Positions 15,349 to 25,690 of a DNA stretch of 64,000 bases are shown in pieces. A program made the position numbers and the translations under genes. This DNA comes from Terriglobales bacterium (GTDB lineage Bacteria > Acidobacteriota > Terriglobia > Terriglobales > Acidobacteriaceae). The notes beneath the pieces were generated by a model. That model was not told the origin of the DNA. It was given only the letters and a program-made list of their open reading frames with translations, and made no database searches. The stretch covers positions 242,752 through 306,751 of the forward strand of contig JAOAPE010000010.1 of the NCBI GenBank assembly GCA_025462725.1. The letters are read 5' to 3'. How positions within the stretch are numbered: position 1 is the stretch's first letter; each line of letters opens with the position of its first letter.

Positions 15349-15957
15349 TTATCTGCTTGGCGGCTGCTCCGGTGTGGACTCAAACGATGCGATTTTCCAA
15401 TCGCCACCCTGTCTAACCCAAACGCGCGTGTAGCGGAAGTTTCCGGAAATCGGCTGTCCGAAGCTGGTGAGTCTTACCGCGGCTTCTCCATTCACGATCG
15501 CGCTGTCTCCGAATATGCGCACTGTGGGCGTGCCGATCGGTTCGATGGATTGATAGTGAATGTCTCCGGACCTGAGGCTCTGGACTACCTCGCTCTTTCC
15601 CATCTGCCTGCCACCTGCTCCGATGGAAACATAATCGCTGGTGCCGTGCTGATCGATAAAGCTGGGGTCGTTGCGCAGAGCAGATTGTCTGAGTTGCTCC
15701 TCCAGCATACGTATCTGCTGCTCCGTGCCGCCACCCATTTGCGACATTCCCTGCGAAGAGCTGGACTGTGACATTCCGCCCTGCGAAGTGCTGGGCGTTG
15801 TAGGTTGCTGCATTCCGGGCGATGTTTGCTGGGCGCCGGTTGAAGGTTGGGTTCCGGTCTGTGACGTTCCTGTTTGCGATTGGGTTCCGGTCTGCGCAAG
15901 TGCTGCCACGCAGACCGTTAATGCGACGAAAAGGATTAGCGCTCGATCTCTGTTCAT
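15349..15957 (-). CDS. Exported Thr/Gln/Ser-rich protein with DUF4440/SnoaL-like domain
   Basis: 202 residues from the ATG at 15957 (GGAG ahead). A signal peptide (ALILFVALTVCVAALAQ) is followed by a low-complexity linker of about 60 residues (TGTQSQTGTSQTGTQPSTGA). The C-terminal 125 residues form a SnoaL-like domain: TEQQIRMLEEQLRQSALRND, DYVSIGAGGRQMGKSEVVQS, GTPTVRIFGDSAIVNGEAAV, RYTRVWVRQGGDWKIASFES. This fold family appears three times in the first 16 kb. Likely periplasmic; ligand unknown. Confidence 0.75.
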   Translation of the reverse strand: MNRDRALILFVALTVCVAALAQTGTQSQTGTSQTGTQPSTGAQQTSPGMQQPTTPSTSQGGMSQSSSSQGMSQMGGGTEQQIRMLEEQLRQSALRNDPSFIDQHGTSDYVSIGAGGRQMGKSEVVQSLRSGDIHYQSIEPIGTPTVRIFGDSAIVNGEAAVRLTSFGQPISGNFRYTRVWVRQGGDWKIASFESTPEQPPSR

Positions 15958-16046
15958 GGGGAATCTCCTCGACTTCTTCCGTGTAGGTAGGTAGCGGAGG
16001 TTGGTTGCGTTGCCTGAATACAAGAATTTTTGTGAGCTGCTGGAGG

Positions 16047-16284
16047 GCTAGGGCTTGTCAGTCGTCCCTGCGGGACTTTGAATTGAACTTCGTACTCGGC
16101 GCGTTGCGCTAGGCTCTCCAGGGCTAAAGCCCATAAGTCTCCAAAGCCTTACGCGGGGCTGAAGCCCCGCTCTACCAGCAAAGTGCAAAAGCCGGAAACT
16201 CAGCCGTCCCTGCGGGACTCGGTCGGTCGCGTTCGTAGGCCCGGCATTGACGTGCCGGGCTACTTTCGCTCGTCCCTGCGGGAC
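16047..16284. repeat. Palindromic intergenic repeats with CGTCCCTGCGGGAC units
   Basis: Holds three CGTCCCTGCGGGACT hairpins (near 16063, 16205 and 16271), CAGGGCTAAAGCCCATAAG, GGGGCTGAAGCCCC and GCCCGGCATTGACGTGCCGGGC. No gene is visible in the ~260-base gap. The last hairpin runs right up to the stop of the next gene. Confidence 0.75.
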
Positions 16285-16683
16285 TTAACAATTGCTCAAC
16301 GTGCCCACTATGGGTGCGTCGCCCGGCTTTGCCACACTTACACGCACGAATTTCTGTTCGAGCGCTTTGGCGCCGTCGCCTGATGTTTCGTACATCGCAT
16401 CTTGATCGAACCTGATTCTCGCCACCTGTGGTTTTGCGCCAGGGCCAGTGGTGGCCGGAGGAAGGATGAGTTTGTCTCCGTCGACCTTGTAAGCCATGTC
16501 GACCACTGCTCCCGGAGCCATCGTCAGCGTGCCGTCTTTCTTAAACTCCCACATGGAGCCAATGCCGCCTTTTGAGCGATTCCCCGCGACCCAATGCCCC
16601 ACCAGTTCAGGCGCAGCCGACTGCGCAACCAGCGAACCTGCCATCAATAACCAAAATGCAAAACTCAAGTTTGCAATGCGCAT
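16285..16683 (-). CDS. Small secreted protein, unknown function
   Basis: 132 residues. The signal peptide is LSFAFWLLMAGSLVAQSAA. The mature part reads as a small beta-barrel: LVGHWVAGNRSKGGIGSMWE, FKKDGTLTMAPGAVVDMAYK, VDGDKLILPPATTG, ARIRFDQDAMYETSG, EQKFVRVS. This W-F-DGTL-Y-V-G-L layout is seen in lipocalin-like and DUF-type periplasmic proteins, but I cannot assign a family. Ends one base from a repeat hairpin. Confidence 0.65.
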   Translation of the reverse strand: MRIANLSFAFWLLMAGSLVAQSAAPELVGHWVAGNRSKGGIGSMWEFKKDGTLTMAPGAVVDMAYKVDGDKLILPPATTGPGAKPQVARIRFDQDAMYETSGDGAKALEQKFVRVSVAKPGDAPIVGTLSNC

Positions 16684-16740
16684 GAATACCTCGCAATCTC
16701 GAGAGATATTTTAGGCATTTATTGTGGTGCTTAGGAGTGC

Positions 16741-17220
16741 CTACTTGTGCCGGACGGCCACTTGGTCTTGTATGCCGCGGTAGCTCGCAGCGGATATTAC
16801 TTTCCTGTCTACCAGTTCCTGTTTCGACTGATACGGACGGTGCGCGATCACATTGTTGGCTTCGGCTTCGCTGAGTCCCGTCTGAACCAAGCGTTCGCGA
16901 GTGGCGGTGTTGATGTCAGTAAGATTGCCCGCCCTCCATCCCTCAACGACGCCTTCTGCTGCCACCTTTGTCTTTGCCGCGAGATCGATGGCACCCTGCT
17001 TGATCTTTTCGCGCTCGCCACGGGTGCGAATCTCCGCTTCACGCGCCGTCTCGCCGATCTTCTCTCCCGTGGTTCGCGCTTTATTGTTGCCGTCCTGCTG
17101 CTGGTCTGCGGAGTTCGAAGATTGTTGGCCGCGATCCGGCTGGTCTGCTGCGTGCTGTCGGTTGCATCCAAAGGTAAGCAGTGCGGCGGCGATGACGGGA
17201 AGAACGATACGAGAGTTCAT
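16741..17220 (-). CDS. Lipoprotein with ComEA-like helix-hairpin-helix domain
   Basis: 159 residues from the ATG at 17220; an ATG at 17244 is also possible. The N-terminus has a membrane stretch ending in a lipobox-like LTFGC at residues 15-19. A charged linker (NSADQQQDGNNKARTTGEKI) and a helical part follow. The C-terminus (LTDINTATRERLVQTGLSEAEANNVIAHRPYQ) is the ComEA/competence-type HhH pattern: D-INTAT-x-L-x-GL-x-x-A-x-IxxxRPYxxxxxL. Such domains bind DNA without sequence preference, here presumably at the outer face of a membrane; a competence role is unproven. Confidence 0.7.
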   Translation of the reverse strand: MNSRIVLPVIAAALLTFGCNRQHAADQPDRGQQSSNSADQQQDGNNKARTTGEKIGETAREAEIRTRGEREKIKQGAIDLAAKTKVAAEGVVEGWRAGNLTDINTATRERLVQTGLSEAEANNVIAHRPYQSKQELVDRKVISAASYRGIQDQVAVRHK

Positions 17221-17320
17221 CTCCGTTTGGATGCGGCGCGGCATCGGCAGGCGGCTTGCCAGAACTCCGGTTGACTCGCTGGCCTCCGGCAACTAGCATC
17301 GCCTGCACCGGGAGGTGTTC

Positions 17321-18007
17321 ATGCTGATTCCATCCATCGACCTGATGGACGGCAAGGTGGTTCAACTGTCGCACGGCGAGAGCCGTTCGCTGGACCTTAC
17401 CGAGTTCGAACCCTGGCTGAAGAAGTTTGAGAAGTATCCGCTGGTGCACGTAACGGATTTGGATGGCGCGATGCGGCAGGGATCGAACGCCACCCTGGTT
17501 GCGAAACTCACGAAACGATTGCCGTGCCAGGTAGGCGGCGGAATCACGAACGTGGAATCCGCGCGGGCGATGTTGGCTGCCGGAGCGAAGCGCGTCGTCT
17601 TGGGCTCGGCATTAATTTCGGACGATAAAGTTGACACGGCATTTGCGAAGAAAATCTCAGACGAGATTGGCGCCAAGAATCTCGTCTTCTCCGTGGACAC
17701 CAAGCAAGGGCTCATCGCCGTGAGCGGCTGGCGCAAGACGGTGCCCATCACTGCGGAAGATGCTATCCGCGCACTGGAACCTTTTTGCAAAGCGTTTCTG
17801 CATACGCATATTGATGACGCTCCGCGAGGCAGCATGGGCGGCGGTTTCCCCATGGTGGAAGCCCGCGAACTCTGCAAAGTCACGAAGAAACATTTGATGG
17901 TGGGCGGCGGTATTCGCTCGATGGATGAAGTTAGGGATTTGGACGCACTGGGGATTGATGCCGTGGTGGGAACAGCGATCTATTCGGGAGTGATACAGAT
18001 CACGTAG
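17321..18007 (+). CDS. HisA-like TIM-barrel isomerase homologue
   Basis: 228 residues, GGAGG five bases before the ATG. HisA converts ProFAR to PRFAR in histidine synthesis. The first strand (MLIPSIDLMDGKVVQL) keeps the catalytic Asp, and VGGGI (repeated later as VGGGIRSMDEV) gives the phosphate sites. The mid-barrel SVDTKQGLIAVSGW keeps the second Asp. The usual yTDIxRDGTLxG is replaced by HTHIDDAPRGSMGG. No other his gene is adjacent. It could be a true HisA or a paralogue with another ProFAR-like substrate; I favour HisA-family with uncertain activity. Confidence 0.75.
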   Translation: MLIPSIDLMDGKVVQLSHGESRSLDLTEFEPWLKKFEKYPLVHVTDLDGAMRQGSNATLVAKLTKRLPCQVGGGITNVESARAMLAAGAKRVVLGSALISDDKVDTAFAKKISDEIGAKNLVFSVDTKQGLIAVSGWRKTVPITAEDAIRALEPFCKAFLHTHIDDAPRGSMGGGFPMVEARELCKVTKKHLMVGGGIRSMDEVRDLDALGIDAVVGTAIYSGVIQIT

Positions 18008-18011
18008 TTCG

Positions 18012-20768
<2,757 letters not shown>

Positions 20769-20828
20769 TGCTGTGATTTTAGCAGGAGGGTCGTTGGCGT
20801 TGAGCCGTCAGCCGTCGGCAAAAGCGTA

Positions 20829-20859
20829 TTCACCGCGGAGGCGCAGAGACGCAGAGGAA
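20829..20859. repeat. CACCGCGGAGGCGCAGAGACGCAGAGG-type repeat
   Basis: TTCACCGCGGAGGCGCAGAG followed by ACGCAGAGGAA, the same purine-rich unit as at 6088-6214. It fills the gap between alaS and the gene upstream of it. Confidence 0.6.
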
Positions 20860-20870
20860 GGCCAAGATGG

Positions 20871-21188
20871 TCAAAGCTCTGTTGCCAACCAAGGGATGTA
20901 AATCACAACCGCCAATACTAACGTTGCAGCGAAACTGATAGCCATCCTTTGCCAAAAGGGCCGTCGCCGAACTATCGGTTTTTCAAGTGGCTGTAACAAA
21001 TATGAGCAAATTAGAAGAAGCAGAACAAAGCTGAGTAGCCAAAAAGCAAAACGAACGAAATCTGTAGGGACTGGTATGTTGACGCCTAATCCCGAAACTA
21101 GAATGAATATATCGCCCAAGTATATGAGGCAGAAAGCTGCCGCGATTAAATTCACAAAAATCAATCCATACCGTTGCCACTTTTTCAT
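20871..21188 (-). CDS. Small three-helix membrane protein, unknown function
   Basis: 105 residues with three membrane segments: GLIFVNLIAAAFCLIYLGDI, VRFAFWLLSFVLLLLICSYL and MAISFAATLVLAVVIYIPWL. The start overlaps the stop of recX by four bases (ATGA), so it is translationally coupled to it. Not recognised. Confidence 0.65.
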   Translation of the reverse strand: MKKWQRYGLIFVNLIAAAFCLIYLGDIFILVSGLGVNIPVPTDFVRFAFWLLSFVLLLLICSYLLQPLEKPIVRRRPFWQRMAISFAATLVLAVVIYIPWLATEL

Positions 21189-21748
21189 GGCATCTCTTCC
21201 TGCAGCGCCGTCAGTACCTCGTCTTCGACATTCCAGTTCTTGAGGATTTTTATGATCGTGCCGGTGCGGAATCCTGCGCGCACCAGCATCCGAAAGACGC
21301 GTGCGGTTTCTTTCTGCGAGTTCTTCACCGATTCAGCGTTGCCGCGCGCTGCCGCGCTTGGCTGCTTCACGCGTTTGCGCCGGAGATACTCGCGGGCGAG
21401 CGACTCTTCGTCCACGCCCTCGTAGGTAGCGGAGACGGTCTTCTCGATCACATCCGCGTGGACCCCCTTCACCTTGAGATCAGTGATCACGCGCTGTCGA
21501 CCGAACTTCTGGCTCTCTTTGCGCATGCTGGAATAGGTGCTGGCGAATTGGGTGTCGTTGAGGTAGCGCTGTTCTTTAAGTTTCAGGACGACTGCTTCGA
21601 TGGCAGCATCTTTGTCGCCCTCGACGTTGCGGAGCCGCAGCAACCGCTTGAGTTCGGCGACGGTGCGCATACGGCGTCCCAAGGCTTGGACGGCGTACTC
21701 GTAGAGTTGCGCCGGGTCGTAGGTTTTTTTGGAGCGCGCGAAGGGCAC
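21185..21748 (-). CDS. recX: Regulatory protein RecX
   Basis: 187 residues, GTG start at 21748. RecX binds RecA filaments and blocks strand exchange. The three tandem three-helix units are visible: YEYAVQALGRRMRTVAELKR with LLRLR, AIEAVVLKLKEQRYLNDTQF, then FGRQRVITDLKVKGVHADVI with VDEESLAREYLRRKR, and a last one ending VFRMLVRAGFRTGTIIKILK. Here it is not next to recA. An ATGA overlap links it to the small membrane protein gene downstream. Confidence 0.9.
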   Translation of the reverse strand: MPFARSKKTYDPAQLYEYAVQALGRRMRTVAELKRLLRLRNVEGDKDAAIEAVVLKLKEQRYLNDTQFASTYSSMRKESQKFGRQRVITDLKVKGVHADVIEKTVSATYEGVDEESLAREYLRRKRVKQPSAAARGNAESVKNSQKETARVFRMLVRAGFRTGTIIKILKNWNVEDEVLTALQEEMP

Positions 21749-21834
21749 GCGATGGTTTTACCACAGCCCCGCCCGAGACGTGGACCAAACATTTCTAGGT
21801 GGTGCAACTTGCCAGATGGTCTTGCCACTGCAAC

Positions 21835-21861
21835 AAAAAAGCCGCCCCGAAGGGCGGCTTT
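21835..21861 (-). terminator. Rho-independent terminator of the HExxE protein gene
   Basis: On the minus strand AAGCCGCCC / GGGCGGCTT with a TTCG loop, followed by TTTTTT, 15 bases after the stop at 21876. Confidence 0.9.
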
Positions 21862-21875
21862 GTAGAGTTGTTGGT

Positions 21876-23147
21876 TTACTGGCAGATTGGTCCGGCACCT
21901 GTGTGGAAGGTGTTGTTGCTTGAGTACCAGTTGCTGACGCCTGCTGAAGGGCTCTGGCGGAAGAACCACGAATAGAATGCCAGTTCCTGCAGGTGATAGG
22001 TGTAACCATTGGGCATCGTGACCGGCGGATTGTTGGTGCCTGTCAGCGGGTCGCCGGTTTCCAAGTTGCCTTGGCAGCCTCCAACTTGTCCAATGTGTCC
22101 CCACTTCGGTGTTGGATTGTTCCCGAGGGGATCATCCATCCACTCTGAAATCTCATGGGTCATGATCGAGACATCGGCCACACCCGTGAATAGAGTGCCA
22201 TTACGGCCCTCAAACGAAGAGTTGCCGTAGGTCGTGATCAAGTTTGGAGACGTGTCAGAGTTTTCAGAGTGATAGCCAAGGATGCAGCAGTTGCTCAAAT
22301 TAGCAGCTGGCGGTCCGCTTGACATCACCACGTTGTAGAACAAAAAGAGCGGGAAAGAGGTAGCAGGAATATTAAGCGATTGGATCATAGCTTCCGCCTG
22401 CGGATCCCACCAGTTGATATCAAACACACCCAAACGTCCCGGAAGATTAGGATTGGATCCCGGAGCAGCACCGGCGGTTCCAGGATTGGTTCCGCATTGC
22501 CCACCGAATGAGAAGCTGTTTCCCTGCGTTGTCGTAGGTGCAGTGATAGTTTGCAACGGCATAACCGTGACTGGCCCCAGAAGCGTGTGATATTGATTTG
22601 CCGCACCCACATATTGCCAGAAGCTGGCTCGTTGGACTGCGTCAATGTATTGAGTGTTCCCCATGTTCACTCCACCGATGGTGAAGTTGGCATTTTGGAA
22701 AATAGGAGACTGCTGAGTAAGGCTGAGCGCTGTTCTGCCCGCGCCAATGCAACCGGGGTCGCCTACTGTCGGGTCAAACGTGCGATTTGTGGCAGCAATA
22801 TAAACCCGCACAGGAACAATGACAGTTGGAATGCTGGTTGAGCGGGTTCCGCGCACCATGGGGCTCTTGCCTACCATGATTCCGGTATAGGTTTTGTTGT
22901 CCACGGGTGAGGTGATCTGGTAACTCCAAACAGGAATACCGGCTCCGGAAGCGGAGGCATTCTTGGCGGTGACTACCGGGCCAAGGCTCACGCTATTTCC
23001 ATCTTCACCTACAGGCGGAAGATTCAGCGGAAGGGAAACCCCACTCATGTCAACATCAGGTTGGGGTTGTTGATCTTGGGCGAATGCTGCCGATGCAGCG
23101 ATGCACAAGAACGCGGCGCACAGAACGAATACGACTAAACGCTTCAT
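21876..23147 (-). CDS. Secreted protein with HExxE metallopeptidase-like motif
   Basis: 423 residues; GGAGG seven bases before the ATG. Signal peptide LVVFVLCAAFLCIAASAAFA. The mature chain is Asn/Thr/Gly/Pro-rich. Residues 331-340 read HEISEWMDDP, preceded by ADVSIMT; HExxEwxxDP resembles the HExxExxxDP zinc site of secreted exordium/phosphate-induced-type and other atypical peptidase-like proteins. Paired Cys (CC at 287-288) and others could form disulfides. It is followed by a good terminator and preceded, 68 bases upstream, by a PEP-CTERM gene on the same strand. Peptidase activity is inference. Confidence 0.7.
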   Translation of the reverse strand: MKRLVVFVLCAAFLCIAASAAFAQDQQPQPDVDMSGVSLPLNLPPVGEDGNSVSLGPVVTAKNASASGAGIPVWSYQITSPVDNKTYTGIMVGKSPMVRGTRSTSIPTVIVPVRVYIAATNRTFDPTVGDPGCIGAGRTALSLTQQSPIFQNANFTIGGVNMGNTQYIDAVQRASFWQYVGAANQYHTLLGPVTVMPLQTITAPTTTQGNSFSFGGQCGTNPGTAGAAPGSNPNLPGRLGVFDINWWDPQAEAMIQSLNIPATSFPLFLFYNVVMSSGPPAANLSNCCILGYHSENSDTSPNLITTYGNSSFEGRNGTLFTGVADVSIMTHEISEWMDDPLGNNPTPKWGHIGQVGGCQGNLETGDPLTGTNNPPVTMPNGYTYHLQELAFYSWFFRQSPSAGVSNWYSSNNTFHTGAGPICQ

Positions 23148-23215
23148 TCAATATCCTCCAGGGGATTTCCGCGCACTTGCGCGGGGCGAATTTTCATTGA
23201 GGTTCAAGACGCGGA

Positions 23216-23902
23216 TTACTTGCGTCTGCGGATCGTGCGACCAATGCCTACCAGACCGCTGGCCAGAAGCACCATCGATGAGGGTTCAGGGACTGTGTTG
23301 GTGTTGACGGAATCAATTGCAAAGTCCTTGGTGTTGCAATCGAAACCAGAGCAGTTGGTGAGGTCGAAGACCACTTTGGTCATCGAGCCGTTCGAATCGA
23401 TCAAGCCGACGAAGACCACATTGCCATCGTTGTCGCTGGTAACGCTGTAGGAACCCAACGCCGTGTTGCCGTTATAGGCGGTGATGCGAGCAGTGAATGG
23501 TCCCGGGGTGTCTTCCTGAATGTAGGCGCCGGCTGCGAATACGCCCGTGCCGAACGCCAATGACATGGGGCCGTTGGCTCCGCCATTGCCGTTCGAGGTC
23601 CAGATCAAGCTGTCACCAGCATTGAAATTCCCAGTCCAGCTGCAGCTGACTGCCGGGCACTGAACAGCGATGATGCTGTCCGGGCCAGCCAGCCCGACTG
23701 TTCCGTTATAACCAAGGCCTGAGGTGGCGCCGAAAGAGGAACCCAGAGTGGTTCCATCCGGGCCTTTTTGCGCCCAGTTGTAAGAGTCGTTCGCGTTCAG
23801 AGCACCCAAACTGCTGACACCGATAAGCGAATCTGCCGATGCGATAGCAGAGAAGCACGTTACCAGTAAACCTACTGCAAACAGGGCTTTCAAACCCTTC
23901 AT
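23216..23902 (-). CDS. PEP-CTERM exported protein
   Basis: 228 residues; GGAGG four bases before the ATG. It has a signal peptide (ALFAVGLLVTCFSAIASA) and a complete PEP-CTERM sorting signal: VPEPSSMVLLASGLVGIG, then RTIRRRK at the end. This motif marks proteins for exosortase processing in EPS-producing Gram-negatives; the exosortase is not in the window. The mature chain is Gly/Ser/Asn-rich with four Cys (CPAVSC, CSGFDC). Function is probably structural in matrix or surface, and fits with the polysaccharide cluster at the other end. Confidence 0.9.
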   Translation of the reverse strand: MKGLKALFAVGLLVTCFSAIASADSLIGVSSLGALNANDSYNWAQKGPDGTTLGSSFGATSGLGYNGTVGLAGPDSIIAVQCPAVSCSWTGNFNAGDSLIWTSNGNGGANGPMSLAFGTGVFAAGAYIQEDTPGPFTARITAYNGNTALGSYSVTSDNDGNVVFVGLIDSNGSMTKVVFDLTNCSGFDCNTKDFAIDSVNTNTVPEPSSMVLLASGLVGIGRTIRRRK

Positions 23903-24000
23903 AAAACCTCCATGGATTGAGTCTGGTAAGGACTTTTTTGGGGGACAACCAAGCAGAGTTGCAGCACGTTTTAGCCCATAAACACGCGCCTTATTTGTCA

Positions 24001-24014
24001 GTTACTTAAGTAAC
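24001..24014. promoter_or_regulatory. Perfect palindrome GTTACTTAAGTAAC
   Basis: A 14-base perfect inverted repeat about 100 bases upstream of the PEP-CTERM gene start, suitable as an operator. The rest of 23903-24328 holds a terminator for pilT and palindromic repeat modules (GGGGCTAAAGCCC near 24157, CGGAGCTTTAGCCCG near 24191); no gene is seen. Confidence 0.4.
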
Positions 24015-24273
24015 CAAAGTAGTAACCGTGTTGCAAAACTCTGCAACTGGTATGCACCCATTCGACACTTGCCAACGATCAAGTGGAGTTTGGGACGGGT
24101 TATCCACACGAGGCACCTTCGGGTTTCGGCTCTCGGCGAAAGCGCTTTGTAAGAGCCCGGGGCTAAAGCCCAATTTCGAGTGATCCGGACGCGGAGCTTT
24201 AGCCCGCCCTTCTACCGGTGCCGTGCCTTCGACTTAGCTGTGCTCCGCTTCCCACGACGAGTCGCGATCATAG

Positions 24274-24297
24274 AAAAACCGCCCCGGAGGGCGGCTT
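24274..24297 (-). terminator. Rho-independent terminator of pilT
   Basis: On the minus strand CCGCCC / GGGCGG stem with a four-base loop followed by TTTTT, about 32 bases after the pilT stop. Confidence 0.85.
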
Positions 24298-24328
24298 GCA
24301 TAACAAGAAAAACGGTATCAAGGAAACC

Positions 24329-25450
24329 CTATCTTCCGAATTTGGCTGCGTCCATCTGTTCGCGGGCGGCGTCTGCGGTGGAGCCGATACCTTGGCAGCG
24401 CAGCTTGAAGTCGTCCGGATTGGTAGCGTTCTCAAGCGCGATCTCATAGGTGATGAGGTTCTGCGTCATGAGGTCATAGAGCGACTGGTCAAAGCTCTGC
24501 ATGCCATATTGCGTGCCGCCTTGCGTGACCGCTTCGTGTATCTGCCGGGTTTTTTCCGGAGTGATGATGCACTCGCGGACATAGGCGGTGGATATGAGGA
24601 CTTCGACGGCGGGCACGCGTCCGGTGCCGTCTGCGCGGCGCACGAGACGTTGGCTGACGACTGCCTTGAGCGTTGTCGCGAGTTGCAAGCGGACTTGCTT
24701 CTGCTCTGGCGGCGGAAAGACGGAGATGATGCGGTTAATGGTCTCTGTCGCGTCGAGGGTGTGCAACGTGGAGAAGACCAAGTGGCCGGTTTCAGCGGCG
24801 TGCAGTGCGGTGCCGATGGTTTCCAGATCGCGCATTTCGCCGACGAGGATGATGTCAGGATCTTGACGAAGACTGGCGCGCAGCGCCGAGCCGAATGAAG
24901 GAGTATCGACTTCTACTTCGCGTTGATTGACGAATCCTTTTTTGTCACGATGCAGAAATTCGATCGGGTCTTCAATGGTGACGATGTGTTCCGGGCGGGT
25001 GGAATTGATGCGATCGAGCATAGCGGCAAGTGTTGTTGATTTTCCGGAGCCCGTCACACCGGTGACGAGGACCAATCCGCGCGATGCTTCGCAGATCTCT
25101 TCGATGATGCGCGGCATGAACAACTCTTCCAGCGCCTTGATCTTGGTGGGAATCATACGAAGGACTAGTCCTACGTTGCCGCGCTGCTGGAAGACGTTGA
25201 CGCGGAAGCGGCCGAGTCCGGCGACACCGTATGCCATGTCAAGTTCGGAGCTGTCTTTGAATTTCTGCTTCTGCCGGTTGGACATCATGCTGAAGGCCAT
25301 GTTCAACATGTCTTCGGCGGAGATGCGCGGTTGCTCGCTGATGGGAACCAGATCGCCGTCGATACGGCAGTGCGGATAGTTGCCGACTTTCAAGTGCAAG
25401 TCAGAGGCTTTGCGCTCAATGGCGATTCTTAGCAGGTCATCAATGTGCAT
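24329..25450 (-). CDS. pilT: Type IV pilus retraction ATPase PilT
   Basis: 373 residues from the ATG at 25450 (MHIDDLLRIAIERKASDLHL); a longer frame to 25711 runs through a heptad repeat and the divergent ndh promoter. PilT hydrolyses ATP to pull pili back, driving twitching. Visible are the N-terminal PAS-like domain, Walker A GVTGSGKS, Asp box, IVTIEDPIEFLH, Walker B ILVGEMRD and the His box (HTLDATETINRIISVFP). The C-terminal AIRNLIRE-like segment is divergent; the tail is about 25 residues longer than in some PilT. No other pil genes are adjacent, as is common. Confidence 0.95.
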   Translation of the reverse strand: MHIDDLLRIAIERKASDLHLKVGNYPHCRIDGDLVPISEQPRISAEDMLNMAFSMMSNRQKQKFKDSSELDMAYGVAGLGRFRVNVFQQRGNVGLVLRMIPTKIKALEELFMPRIIEEICEASRGLVLVTGVTGSGKSTTLAAMLDRINSTRPEHIVTIEDPIEFLHRDKKGFVNQREVEVDTPSFGSALRASLRQDPDIILVGEMRDLETIGTALHAAETGHLVFSTLHTLDATETINRIISVFPPPEQKQVRLQLATTLKAVVSQRLVRRADGTGRVPAVEVLISTAYVRECIITPEKTRQIHEAVTQGGTQYGMQSFDQSLYDLMTQNLITYEIALENATNPDDFKLRCQGIGSTADAAREQMDAAKFGR

Positions 25451-25458
25451 GTAAATTC

Positions 25459-25486
25459 CGTTTCCCGTTTCCCGTCTTTCGTTTTC
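25459..25486 (-). repeat. Heptad tandem repeat ahead of pilT
   Basis: Four seven-base units (CGTTTCC, CGTTTCC, CGTCTTT, CGTTTTC) starting nine bases upstream of the pilT ATG; the leader reads GGAAACG units on the transcribed strand, where the ribosome site should be. Confidence 0.75.
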
Positions 25487-25690
25487 GATCTTGGGGGATC
25501 GCCCGGTGCCCCCGGGTTTCAAGAAAAAATCAGTGCTTTTAAACAGAGTAGCTGAACGTGGAAAGTACCATGAACAACAGCAATACGCAATCGGGGAATA
25601 GCGCAGAATCACCTTAAGGAAACTTATGCCAGCGGCGTGAATCTGATTAACTGCCATACAATCGATACGGGCCCAACCTGAGGAAGATGC

